Positions 30,965 to 38,814 of a stretch of DNA of 64,000 nt are shown one piece after another. The stretch lies in NCBI GenBank assembly GCA_040391605.1, contig JBEBXK010000001.1, positions 62,001-126,000 of the forward strand. Direction: 5' to 3'. Origin of the DNA: Vulgatibacter incomptus_A (GTDB lineage Bacteria; Myxococcota; Myxococcia; Myxococcales; Vulgatibacteraceae). The first letter of the stretch is position 1; every line of letters begins with the position of its first letter. The notes under the pieces are model-generated. The model saw only the letters and a program-made list of their open reading frames with translations, searched no databases and had not been told where the DNA came from. The position numbers and the translations under genes are program-made.

Positions 30965-33958
30965 TCAGAACGAGGCGCCGACGCCGAGGTAGGGGCGATG
31001 CCCGCCGAGGGGGCCCGCGTCGAAGCCGTAGGCGTGGCCGAGGCGGATGGAGCCGGCGAAGCCCCAGCCCAGATCGACGCCGAGGCGCAGCTCGGCGCCG
31101 ACGCTGGGGTGGAGGCGCAGGGCCTCCCATTCGTCGAAGGCGTTCCCGGCGTCGGCGAAGATCGCGGCGGCGAGCTTGCCCACATAGACGGGGAGGGTGC
31201 CTGGGCTCCTGTCGATCCAGAGCAGGGGGAAGCGGTATTCGACGGTCCCCAGGAGGAGGTGGCTGCCGACGAAGGCGCCCGGGACATAGCCGCGGAGGGC
31301 GCCGCTGCCCAGGAGCTGGCCGGTGAAGAGGAGATCGATGAGGGGGTTGCGGAGCTGCGGGCCGCCCAGGCCATAGAGACGCCGCTCTCCCAGCTCGCCT
31401 GTGCCGAGGCCGGCGCGGCCGGAGAGGAGGAGGACGTGGTGCCGGGTCCAGGGCACCCGCAGGTAGGCGGCGGCCGAGAGGTCGAGGGCGGCATATTCGT
31501 AGTCGCCGCCGAGATGAGGGGAGCCGGCTCTGCCGAAGACCCAGACGGCGACGCCGTCCTCGGGGGAGACGGACTCGGCGGGCTGCTCCGCGGTGCCGAG
31601 CTGCCAGCTGAGCTGGAGCTCCGTGGCCAGGCCGGGGCGGGGTTGGAAGGAGGGGACGGGGGCGTCCAGGGGCGCGAAATAGGTGGCCTGGTAGGCGAGG
31701 CCCAGCGATTGTGACGAGCGCGTGGTGGACCAAGGCCAGGAGACGCCCAGGCTGGCTGCGCTGTTGCGTTCGGTGGTGCCGAGGGGGAAGCCCGGCGTGG
31801 AGCGGAAGGAGGACCCGCCGGCGAGGGTGGGCTGCAATCTGGAGCCGGCGTAGCGGTAGGAGGCGGCGGCCTCCGCCTGCTGGGAGTCGATGCCGTAGCC
31901 GGCGGCGAGGGTCCAGGCGTGGCGGCCGACCACGTCGGATCCGGCGAGGGTGGCGCCGAGGATGGTGCCGGCGCGATCGCTGCCGAGGTAGGGAAACCAC
32001 GATTGGGGGCCCAATGTCTCCAGGGGGGCGTAGCGACGGATGGGATAGATCGCTCCTTCGTCCCGCGGGATCGCCGGTGGTCGATCGCTCACGAAGGGCT
32101 CGGCCGGCGTCGGGGAGAGACTGGCGAACTCGATCGCTGCGACGTCGAAGCCCCCGCTGCCGTAGGTGGTCCACGCCAGCCATTGGCCGTCCGGCGAGAC
32201 GTCGGGTTGGAAGGCGCCGGTGACGACGTTGGTGAGGCGCGTGAGCTCTCCCGGGCGGCTAAACGGCACGGCGTAGAGATTGAAGACCCCGCTGCGATCG
32301 CTCGCGAAGATCACGGCGCCGCCATCGGGCATCCAGCTCGGATCGAGATCGGTGGCGCCGTCGTTGGTGAGGAGGATGGGCGTGCCGCCTCCTGTGACGG
32401 CCACGCTCAGAGCGGGAGGCGAGAGAACACCAGGAGAGGGTTTCGCCCGTAGCGCGAGTGACGAACTCGCTTCTGCCTCGCGCGGGGGCGAATGTCTCAC
32501 GGGCGCTGCAGGGATGACGAGGATGTCCCGGCCGCCGCCGGGCCGGCTCTGGGAGAAGGCCAGCCAGGCACCGTCGGGGGAGACGCGCGGCGTGTAGACC
32601 ACGGCCCCGTCGGGCGGCTGGTAGACCAGCTCCGAGCGATGATCTCCGTCGAGTGGCAGGCGGAAGAGCGCGGTCCTGCCGCGATCGCGGCGCACGAAGT
32701 AGGCGAAGGCGCCGGCGGGATCGACGTCGGGCTCCGAGGCGCGCAGGCCCTCGCTCAGCCTTCGCTCGCCATCCTCGCTGACGAGGAAGAGATCGCTGTA
32801 GATCCTCCAGCTCCCGTGGAACTCGGGCCGGGCCAGGAGCACGTCGCGCGAGTCGGGGAGGGGGGCGATGGTGCCGGAGGCCCCCAACTCGCGGATCGCC
32901 CGATCGCCGCCGTCGCCGACGTCCAGCGCACGGAGCCTGGGCCGTCCGTGGCTGGTGGACTCCACGTAATAAAGCCTGTTGCCCTCGTGGGAGAAGCGCG
33001 GCGCGCCGGTCTGCTCGCCGAAGGAGGTGCGAAGGCGAGGCTCGGTGATCGGGCCTCGGGAGCGGATCACCTCCATCTGCTCCCGGTAGCGGAGGCGGAG
33101 GGCGTCCACCCACTCCTCCCAGAGATCGTTGAAGTCCACCCCGGCGCTCTGCCGCAGATCGTGGTCGATGAAGTAGGGAATGAGGTTCCTGCCGTAGGCG
33201 TGGATGTACGCCTGGACGGCCTCGTCGCCCCGGGTCTCGGCGAGCCACGCGAGCATCCTGCCGCCGTAGAGGTAGGCCGCCGTCCCCCGCGGCCAAAGCA
33301 GGGTGCCGCTGGTGAGCCGGGAGAGCGGGAGGACGCGATCGTCGAGGACGTCGGCGCGCAGGTACATATCGAAGATGGCTGAGCGGATCCTGCCGGCGGA
33401 GGTGAGCTGGGACTCGTGGTAGGTGGCGAGCCCCTCGGTGAAGAAGCGCGGGTGGACGCCGTTGGGGGTCCAGAGGTCGCCGAAGATCCAGTTGAGCCAG
33501 GAGGGGACGCCGCTGACCAGGCCCAGGTGGAGTACGTGGACGTACTCGTGGGCCACGAGGAGGAAGACGTAATCGTCGTAGTCACCGAGCACCGAGAGGT
33601 CGTCGGGCGGCGGGGCCAGCAGCCAGATCCGGGGGCGCAGGCTGGCGGTGGCGGAGCCGTTGGCTGAGTCCGTGTCGTCACTTAGCACCACTTGTGTCTT
33701 GCGCCTCGGCTGGGCGGCGAGCAGGGGCACCATCTGCTCGTGAGCGGCCTCGAGGGAGCGGGCGGCCCGAAGGGCCAGCGGGTACAGGCCCTCGTGGAAG
33801 TGCACCTCGAAGTGCGGCGTCTCCAGGGTGCGCCAGCGATGCTCCGGCGCCAGGGCGGAGGCGGGGAGGCCGACGGCCCACGCCGCGGCGAAGAGGATCG
33901 CGCCGGCCAGGCACCCGGACGAAGATCGCGTGGCCGCTTGAGTGAACTTGGGGATCAT
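30965..33958 (-). CDS. Zinc peptidase / TolB propeller / outer-membrane barrel fusion
   Basis: 997 residues. A signal peptide is followed by a peptidase-MA-like gluzincin domain with HEYVH (137-141) and the third-ligand Glu174 in FFTEGLATY. A TolB-type beta-propeller fills about 280-640, with blades such as LDPSWMPDGGAVIFASDRSG and DVSPDGQWLAW. The last 350 residues form a BamA/D15-like barrel (GTVEYRFPLLW, FADAGNAFDEW) ending in Phe (LGVGASF), as expected for outer-membrane insertion. An extra 30-40 residues at about 483-513 are encoded by a dispersed palindromic element and split the VPAA-GG turn of one blade. Probably an outer-membrane-anchored periplasmic or surface protease; substrate unknown. 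Confidence 0.85.
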   Translation of the reverse strand: MIPKFTQAATRSSSGCLAGAILFAAAWAVGLPASALAPEHRWRTLETPHFEVHFHEGLYPLALRAARSLEAAHEQMVPLLAAQPRRKTQVVLSDDTDSANGSATASLRPRIWLLAPPPDDLSVLGDYDDYVFLLVAHEYVHVLHLGLVSGVPSWLNWIFGDLWTPNGVHPRFFTEGLATYHESQLTSAGRIRSAIFDMYLRADVLDDRVLPLSRLTSGTLLWPRGTAAYLYGGRMLAWLAETRGDEAVQAYIHAYGRNLIPYFIDHDLRQSAGVDFNDLWEEWVDALRLRYREQMEVIRSRGPITEPRLRTSFGEQTGAPRFSHEGNRLYYVESTSHGRPRLRALDVGDGGDRAIRELGASGTIAPLPDSRDVLLARPEFHGSWRIYSDLFLVSEDGERRLSEGLRASEPDVDPAGAFAYFVRRDRGRTALFRLPLDGDHRSELVYQPPDGAVVYTPRVSPDGAWLAFSQSRPGGGRDILVIPAAPVRHSPPREAEASSSLALRAKPSPGVLSPPALSVAVTGGGTPILLTNDGATDLDPSWMPDGGAVIFASDRSGVFNLYAVPFSRPGELTRLTNVVTGAFQPDVSPDGQWLAWTTYGSGGFDVAAIEFASLSPTPAEPFVSDRPPAIPRDEGAIYPIRRYAPLETLGPQSWFPYLGSDRAGTILGATLAGSDVVGRHAWTLAAGYGIDSQQAEAAASYRYAGSRLQPTLAGGSSFRSTPGFPLGTTERNSAASLGVSWPWSTTRSSQSLGLAYQATYFAPLDAPVPSFQPRPGLATELQLSWQLGTAEQPAESVSPEDGVAVWVFGRAGSPHLGGDYEYAALDLSAAAYLRVPWTRHHVLLLSGRAGLGTGELGERRLYGLGGPQLRNPLIDLLFTGQLLGSGALRGYVPGAFVGSHLLLGTVEYRFPLLWIDRSPGTLPVYVGKLAAAIFADAGNAFDEWEALRLHPSVGAELRLGVDLGWGFAGSIRLGHAYGFDAGPLGGHRPYLGVGASF
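32410..32506 (+). repeat. Palindromic dispersed element, copy 6, inside a coding region
   Basis: Plus-strand blocks AGCGGGAGGCGAG, CGCCCGTAGCGCGAGTGACG and GCGAATGTCTCACGGGCGC align in order with copy 2 (AGCCGGAGGCGAG, CCGTAGCGCG, GTGAAAAGATCGC, GCGATTTTTTCACAGGCTC). It lies antisense to, and in frame within, the peptidase/TolB gene. Confidence 0.72.
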
Positions 33959-34211
33959 GGATCGACGAGCGGGCCGGGCCCTTCGGATAGGATCACACGC
34001 TGCCTAAAGCCGGGATCGGCGGTCCATAGGCTGGCACGCGCATCGGCGGCCGGCAAGGAGAGGCAGCCATCGTCATGGCGCAGGGCTGCTCTCGCGTATA
34101 GCTTTGAGGTCCGAACCCATGGCCCGACGGGACTTCCTCGCGCATACGAGCTACGAGGCAGAGTTCGCATTTGGTTGAAGCGCCGATCCCTGCCATTCGA
34201 AGGCAGGAGGA
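33959..34211. other. Divergent promoter region, peptidase-barrel gene and CDF gene
   Basis: 253 bp between two divergent start codons. It must hold both promoters; I see no convincing palindromic operator. AGGAGGA lies directly before ATG 34212. Confidence 0.4.
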
Positions 34212-35243
34212 ATGGGAGAGCCAGCGGAAGAGATGAAAGGATCAACTCAGATGAGGACCCATCGGGAGGATCCTTCGAGGGAGGAGCCGGGTCACGCACA
34301 TTCGCCGGGGCACGCCCACGCGCACCATCACCTGCCCGACGCGCGGGCGGTCGCCCGCATGCGCCCGGAGCAGCGGGCCAAGGAGCGCCGCTCCCTCCTG
34401 CTGACCTTCATCCTGGTCAGCGTGATCATGGTGGTGGAGTGGGTGGGCGGCTGGCTCACCGGCTCCCTCGCCCTGCGGGCCGACGCCGGGCATATGCTCA
34501 CCGACTCGGTCGCGATCATGCTGGCGCTCCTGGCGCTCTCGTTCGCGGCGCGCCCGGCGGATCATCGCCGCACCTTCGGCTTCTACCGGATGGAGATCCT
34601 CGCCGCGTTGGCGAACGGCGTGACGCTGGTGTTGTTGGCGGCGTGGATCATCGTCGAGGCGGTGGGCCGCTTCCGCCACCCCGCCCCCATCGACGCGGGG
34701 CCGATGATGGCCATCGCCGCCATAGGCCTGGTGGCCAACGCGATCGGCCTCTTCGTGCTGCACAGCAAGGACGGATCGATCAACCTCCGGGGTGCGTATC
34801 TCCACGTGCTCGGCGACACCCTCTCCTCGGTGGGGGTGATCGTGGCGGCGGCGGTGATCCTGATCACCGGCTGGACGGCGGTCGATCCCATCCTCTCGAT
34901 CGGCATCTCGCTGGTGATCGTCTGGAGCGGCCTGCGCCTGGTCCGCGAGGCGGTGGACGTGCTGCTGGAGGCGGTCCCCGCCCACCTCGATCTGGCGGAG
35001 GTGATGCATACGATGGAGCAGACCGACGGGGTCTCGCGGATCCACGACCTCCACATCTGGACGATCTCCTCCGGGATGCATTCGCTCAGCGCCCACGTCG
35101 TGGTGGAGTCCTGCGACATGGGTCGCAACGGCGAGATCCTCCACGGGCTGCGCCAGGTCCTCGCCTCTCGCTTCGAGCTCGACCACGTCACCCTGCAGAT
35201 CGAGACCCCCGCCCACTGCGAGGGGATGGAAGATCTTCATTGA
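34212..35243 (+). CDS. Cation diffusion facilitator (CzcD-like metal exporter)
   Basis: 343 residues in this frame. A His-rich N-terminus (HAHSPGHAHAHHH) precedes six membrane helices. The two metal-site motifs HxxxD are present in helix 2 (DAGHMLTDS) and helix 5 (LHVLGDTLSS), with the CDF signature region SLALRADAGHM. The C-terminal cytoplasmic domain has HDLHIWTISSG and a final HVTLQIE. The protein exchanges protons for Zn, Co or Cd across the inner membrane. ATG 34212 sits only 1-2 nt after AGGAGGA; ATG 34233 (with GGAAGAG) or ATG 34251 may be used instead. Metal specificity is not decided by sequence alone, though the HxxxD pair fits zinc. Confidence 0.9.
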   Translation: MGEPAEEMKGSTQMRTHREDPSREEPGHAHSPGHAHAHHHLPDARAVARMRPEQRAKERRSLLLTFILVSVIMVVEWVGGWLTGSLALRADAGHMLTDSVAIMLALLALSFAARPADHRRTFGFYRMEILAALANGVTLVLLAAWIIVEAVGRFRHPAPIDAGPMMAIAAIGLVANAIGLFVLHSKDGSINLRGAYLHVLGDTLSSVGVIVAAAVILITGWTAVDPILSIGISLVIVWSGLRLVREAVDVLLEAVPAHLDLAEVMHTMEQTDGVSRIHDLHIWTISSGMHSLSAHVVVESCDMGRNGEILHGLRQVLASRFELDHVTLQIETPAHCEGMEDLH

Positions 35244-35407
35244 TCGGGGAGACGCTCGCGCTGACGCCCTCAGCCCTTGATTCGTACTTGGCTTGACGGC
35301 GCCGATCGCTCCGGCTACATCGCGGGCCGTCCTGCCCCTTCTGCGCGGCGAGCGCAGGCGGCGATGACGGGCGGGCGAGGGTCACCGCAGCGCGCCGCGA
35401 GGAGACG

Positions 35408-35971
35408 ATGCGAATCATCGCGGGCACAGCGAGGGGACGGCGGATCGAGGTCCCATCTGGCTTGAACACGCGGCCGACCTCCGATCGGATCCGGGAGTCG
35501 ATCTTCAACATCCTGGGCCAGTTCTTCGATGGAGGCGCGGTGCTGGACCTCTACGCCGGCAGCGGCGCCCTGGGCCTCGAGGCCATCTCCCGCGGCGCCA
35601 ACCGTGCGGTGCTGGTGGAGCGCGATCGGGAGGCGGCCCGGATCTGCTCGCAGAACGTCGAGGCCCTGGGCTTCGGCTCGCGGGTGGAGGTGATCCGGGG
35701 GGAGGCCGCCGACACGCTCCGCCGCCTCGCCGCCACCGGCGCGAGCTTCGATCTGCTCTTCGTGGATCCCCCCTACGCGGAAGGTCCCGGGCCGGCGCTC
35801 GATCTCCTCGGCTCCCTGGGCCTCGTCGCGGCTGGGGGCAGGGTGGTCGCCGAGCACGATCGACGGCATCCTCCCGCGGGGCGATTTTCCTCCCTGGAGA
35901 GCACGGACCTGCGAAGCTTCGGGGCGACCTCGGTGTCGTTCTTCGAGAGACCAGCGTCGGAGTCACCATGA
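35408..35971 (+). CDS. rsmD: 16S rRNA guanine-966 N2-methyltransferase
   Basis: 187 residues. Opening MRIIAGTARGRR and RPTSDRIRESIFNIL are family hallmarks; the SAM-binding motif is VLDLYAGSGALGLEA and the catalytic motif is FVDPPY. It methylates G966 of 16S rRNA in the 30S subunit. The stop overlaps the coaD start as ATGA (35968-35971), the common rsmD-coaD pairing, so translation is coupled. Good start with GGAG upstream. Confidence 0.93.
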   Translation: MRIIAGTARGRRIEVPSGLNTRPTSDRIRESIFNILGQFFDGGAVLDLYAGSGALGLEAISRGANRAVLVERDREAARICSQNVEALGFGSRVEVIRGEAADTLRRLAATGASFDLLFVDPPYAEGPGPALDLLGSLGLVAAGGRVVAEHDRRHPPAGRFSSLESTDLRSFGATSVSFFERPASESP

Positions 35972-36453
35972 AGCGAGTCGCGATCTATCCGGGATCCTTC
36001 GATCCCCTCACGAACGGCCACCTCTCGATCATCCATCGGGGCCTCCAGACCTTCGATGGGCTGATCGTCGCCATCGCGAACAACTCGAAGAAGACGCCTC
36101 TCTTCAGCGTGGACGAGCGCAAGAGCTTCATCCAGGCGGCGATCGAGGACGATCCGCGGGTGGAGGTGGACTCCTTCCAGGGGCTCTTGGTGAGCTACGC
36201 GCGCAAGCGCCAGGTCCCCACGATCCTCCGCGGCCTGCGGGCGGTCTCGGACTTCGAGTACGAGTTCCAGCTCGCGAACATGAACCGCAAGCTCGATCCA
36301 GCCTGCGATACGGTGTTCATGATGACCGGCGAGGATTACTTCTACATCTCCTCGCAGCTCGTGCGCGAGGTCGCGTCCCTGGGCGGAGACGTCAGCGGCC
36401 TGGTGCCCCCCGCCGCCGCCCTGGCGCTGAAGAAGAAGTTTGGCCACGAGTAG
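35968..36453 (+). CDS. coaD: Phosphopantetheine adenylyltransferase
   Basis: 161 residues, the usual length. The N-terminal motif GSFDPLTNGHLSI and the C-terminal ISSQLVREVASLGGD carry the nucleotide-binding and catalytic residues (NGH; SSxxVR). RGLRAVSDFEYEFQLANMNRKL matches the family core. It catalyses the fourth step of coenzyme A synthesis, transferring AMP to 4'-phosphopantetheine. Coupled to rsmD upstream; the aminotransferase gene follows after about 76 bp. Confidence 0.95.
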   Translation: MKRVAIYPGSFDPLTNGHLSIIHRGLQTFDGLIVAIANNSKKTPLFSVDERKSFIQAAIEDDPRVEVDSFQGLLVSYARKRQVPTILRGLRAVSDFEYEFQLANMNRKLDPACDTVFMMTGEDYFYISSQLVREVASLGGDVSGLVPPAAALALKKKFGHE

Positions 36454-36529
36454 AGAGGCCATCCATTGCAAACATCGGGCGGGCCCCTCGAGCCCAGGTA
36501 CCCTCCCTTTACGGACGAGGAAGCATCCA

Positions 36530-37726
36530 GTGAAGATCAGCCGCCGCGCCAACGCCATCCAGCCGTCTCCCACCCTCGCGATTACGGCGAAGGCGCGGGC
36601 GATGGCCGCCCAGGGGATCGACGTCGTCTCCCTCGGCGCCGGGGAGCCGGACATGGACACCCCGGCCCACGTGAAGCGGGCGGGGATCGAGGCCATCGAA
36701 GCAGGCTTCACCAAGTACACGGCGACGGCGGGGATCCCCGAGCTGCGCCGCGCCATCGTCTCGAAGATGGAGCGAGAGAACGGCCTGCGCTACGAGGAGT
36801 CCGAGGTGATGGCGTCGGTGGGCGCCAAGCACGCCCTCTACAACGCCATCCAGGCCCTGGTGGACGAGGGCGACGAGGTGCTGATTCCCGCGCCGTATTG
36901 GGTGAGCTATCCGGATATGGTGCTGCTGGCGGGAGGCAAGCCGGTGATCGTCCCCACCAACGCCGCAGACGGCTTCGTCCTGAAGGCGGAGGCCATCGCG
37001 ACACGGCTGACCGAGCGCACGGCGGCGATCATCCTGAACAGCCCCTCCAACCCCACCGGCGCGGTGTGGAGTCGGGAGGTGCTGGAGTCTATCGCCAAGG
37101 TCCTCGAGGGCCACGACTGCGCCATCATCACCGACGACATCTACGAGCACCTCATCTACACCGGCCAGCCCTTCCTCAACATCCTCAACGTCGCGCCGCA
37201 GCTCCGGGATCGGACGGTGGTGGTGAACGGCCTGTCCAAGAGCTTCTCGATGACCGGCTGGCGGATCGGCTGGGGGGCCGGACCCAAGCCGGTGATCGCC
37301 GCGATGCAGAAGATCCAGGATCAGTCGACCTCCAACCCCAGCTCGATCACCCAGAAGGCGGCGATCGCCGCGCTGCAGGGGGGCAACGCCTTCGTCGATG
37401 AGATGCGGCAGGCGTTCGACGCGAGGCGAGCGTACGTGGAGGAGAGGATCCGCGGGATCCCGGGGCTGAGCTGCCTGCCCATCGGCGGCGCCTTCTACGC
37501 CCTGGCGGACGCCGCCGCCCTCTGCCAACGGAGCTACAAGGGATCGCCGATCGGCGGCAGCAGCCAGCGCCTGGCAGACATCCTGCTCGAGGACTTCCGG
37601 GTGGCGGTGATCCCAGGCGCGCCCTTCGGCGCGGAGGGCTTCATCCGCCTCTCCTTCGCGACCTCGATGGAGAAGCTGGAGCAGGGGCTCGATCGGATCG
37701 CGGCCTGCGTGGCTGCGCTCGACTGA
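36530..37726 (+). CDS. Aspartate aminotransferase family (class I, type Ib)
   Basis: About 398 residues from GTG 36530, which has GAGG 9 nt upstream; the preceding 30 in-frame codons do not fit the family. PLP-enzyme motifs are NSPSNPTGAV, DDIYEHLIY and the Schiff-base lysine Lys237 in GLSKSFSMTGWRIGW, with a final Arg in FIRLSFATS for the substrate carboxylate. The bacterial Ib aspartate aminotransferases of this length interconvert aspartate and 2-oxoglutarate. Exact specificity (aspartate, prephenate) is not resolvable here. Confidence 0.9.
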   Translation: MKISRRANAIQPSPTLAITAKARAMAAQGIDVVSLGAGEPDMDTPAHVKRAGIEAIEAGFTKYTATAGIPELRRAIVSKMERENGLRYEESEVMASVGAKHALYNAIQALVDEGDEVLIPAPYWVSYPDMVLLAGGKPVIVPTNAADGFVLKAEAIATRLTERTAAIILNSPSNPTGAVWSREVLESIAKVLEGHDCAIITDDIYEHLIYTGQPFLNILNVAPQLRDRTVVVNGLSKSFSMTGWRIGWGAGPKPVIAAMQKIQDQSTSNPSSITQKAAIAALQGGNAFVDEMRQAFDARRAYVEERIRGIPGLSCLPIGGAFYALADAAALCQRSYKGSPIGGSSQRLADILLEDFRVAVIPGAPFGAEGFIRLSFATSMEKLEQGLDRIAACVAALD

Positions 37727-37932
37727 GGGACCGACCGCGCTTCACCCGAGGCTCTCCCGGACGATCGCCCAGCGGTCGTGCCTGGAAGGGCAGGGCTGGC
37801 GAAACAATTTCGTCTTCTCCCCTTGCTATTCATGGCCGGTCCGTGCATGGTGCCGGCGTTTTGCAGAATCAGGCATGGACAAGGTGTCCACGGTGGTTCT
37901 CTGCAGAGCACCGGCTCTATCGCCGGACTGGA

Positions 37933-37953
37933 GGGTGCGTACGGAACGCACCC
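37933..37953 (+). promoter_or_regulatory. Leader hairpin just upstream of cold-shock gene
   Basis: Perfect 8-bp stem GGGTGCGT / ACGCACCC with loop ACGGA, ending 5 nt before the AAGGAAG ribosome-binding site of the cold-shock gene. Cold-shock mRNAs are often controlled by structured leaders, so a role in translation is plausible but unproven. Confidence 0.45.
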
Positions 37954-37972
37954 GTGAAAAGGAAGTAGCAGA

Positions 37973-38173
37973 ATGGCTCAGGGAACTGTGAAGTGGTTCA
38001 ACGACACCAAGGGATTCGGCTTCATCTCGCAGGATGATGGCGAGGACGTCTTCGTTCATCACACCGCGATTCAGACCGAGGGTTTTCGGTCGCTCGCCGA
38101 AGGTGAGCGGGTCGAGTTCGAGGTGACCCGCGGCCCCAAGGGGCTTCAGGCCGCCAACGTCCGCAAGGTCTGA
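37973..38173 (+). CDS. Cold-shock protein (CspA family)
   Basis: 66 residues, one cold-shock OB domain. RNP1-like KGFGFI and RNP2-like VFVHH are both present, and the length is standard. It binds single-stranded RNA or DNA as an RNA chaperone. AAGGAAG precedes the ATG. The 246-bp upstream region includes a strong hairpin beside the ribosome-binding site, and two hairpins follow the stop codon. Monocistronic by layout. Confidence 0.95.
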   Translation: MAQGTVKWFNDTKGFGFISQDDGEDVFVHHTAIQTEGFRSLAEGERVEFEVTRGPKGLQAANVRKV

Positions 38174-38191
38174 TTCAAGATCGATTGCGAC

Positions 38192-38222
38192 TTCACGGTT
38201 CCGGCGAGCGCCGGAACGTGAA
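38192..38222 (+). terminator. Strong hairpin after cold-shock gene
   Basis: TTCAC-G-GTTCCGGC, loop GAGC, GCCGGAAC-GTGAA: a 13-bp stem with one bulge, 18 bp after the stop codon. No T-run follows, but position and stability fit a terminator. Confidence 0.65.
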
Positions 38223-38227
38223 ACACC

Positions 38228-38258
38228 GGCCGCACCTCCTTCGAGGGGGGAGCGGCCG
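38228..38258 (+). terminator. Second hairpin with TTCG loop
   Basis: GGCCGC..CCTCC, TTCG loop, GGGG..GCGGCC. It follows the first hairpin by only a few bases and may act as a back-up terminator. Confidence 0.45.
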
Positions 38259-38296
38259 TGCTGTATCCGGGGCGCGCTAGCCGTCGCCGGCTCTCT

Positions 38297-38394
38297 GCGA
38301 GCCGGAGGCGAGCGATCGCTAGAAGGAGCCGAAGCGCGCAGCGCACGTGAAAAAAAACTCCCCCCTTATACGAGGGCGGTATTTTCACAGGCTC
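38297..38394 (+). repeat. Palindromic dispersed element, copy 7
   Basis: Begins GCGAGCCGGAGGCGAGCGAT, continues with GAAGCGCGCAGCGCACGTGA and closes with GGGCGGTATTTTCACAGGCTC. It is one of the best matches to copy 2 and keeps the GTGAAAA/TTTTCAC hairpin. Confidence 0.85.
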
Positions 38395-38814
38395 CGATCC
38401 TTCAGCTTCCATTCGGGGGATTGACGCCACCTATAGCGTGTCGACTGTTTTTCCGCCAACACCGCCCCCCTCGCGCGTTGAGCGTTCGCTCTTTCTGCTT
38501 CAACGAGGTGAGTTTCACGCACCAGACCAGTCCGCACGCCAGCGCTCCCCTCTCCACAGACGTTTTTCGTCTCCACCTGCTCGGCGGCGACGTCTCGCAC
38601 CAGGGACGATCCCCTGCTGCCAGACAGGTGTCCAGTGCAAGGTCGAGCTCTCAGGTCGAAACTGTCGACTGGCTCTACCTCGTCAAGTCGGCGTCGCGGG
38701 GACGGCGATTATCTGCTACAAGGCGCGCGCCCGCCGAAAGGCACGTGCGAAATCCTCCTTCGGCGCCAGCACCCCAGCGCGTCTCCGTGATCGGCGCCCC
38801 GCCGGAAGGACAAC
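38395..38814. other. Leader region of carB
   Basis: Together with the items above this completes a 641-bp gap. It contains the 9-bp direct repeat TGTCGACTG at 38439 and 38663 and ends with AAGGA before the carB ATG. I see no credible ORF, and no carA. Confidence 0.45.
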
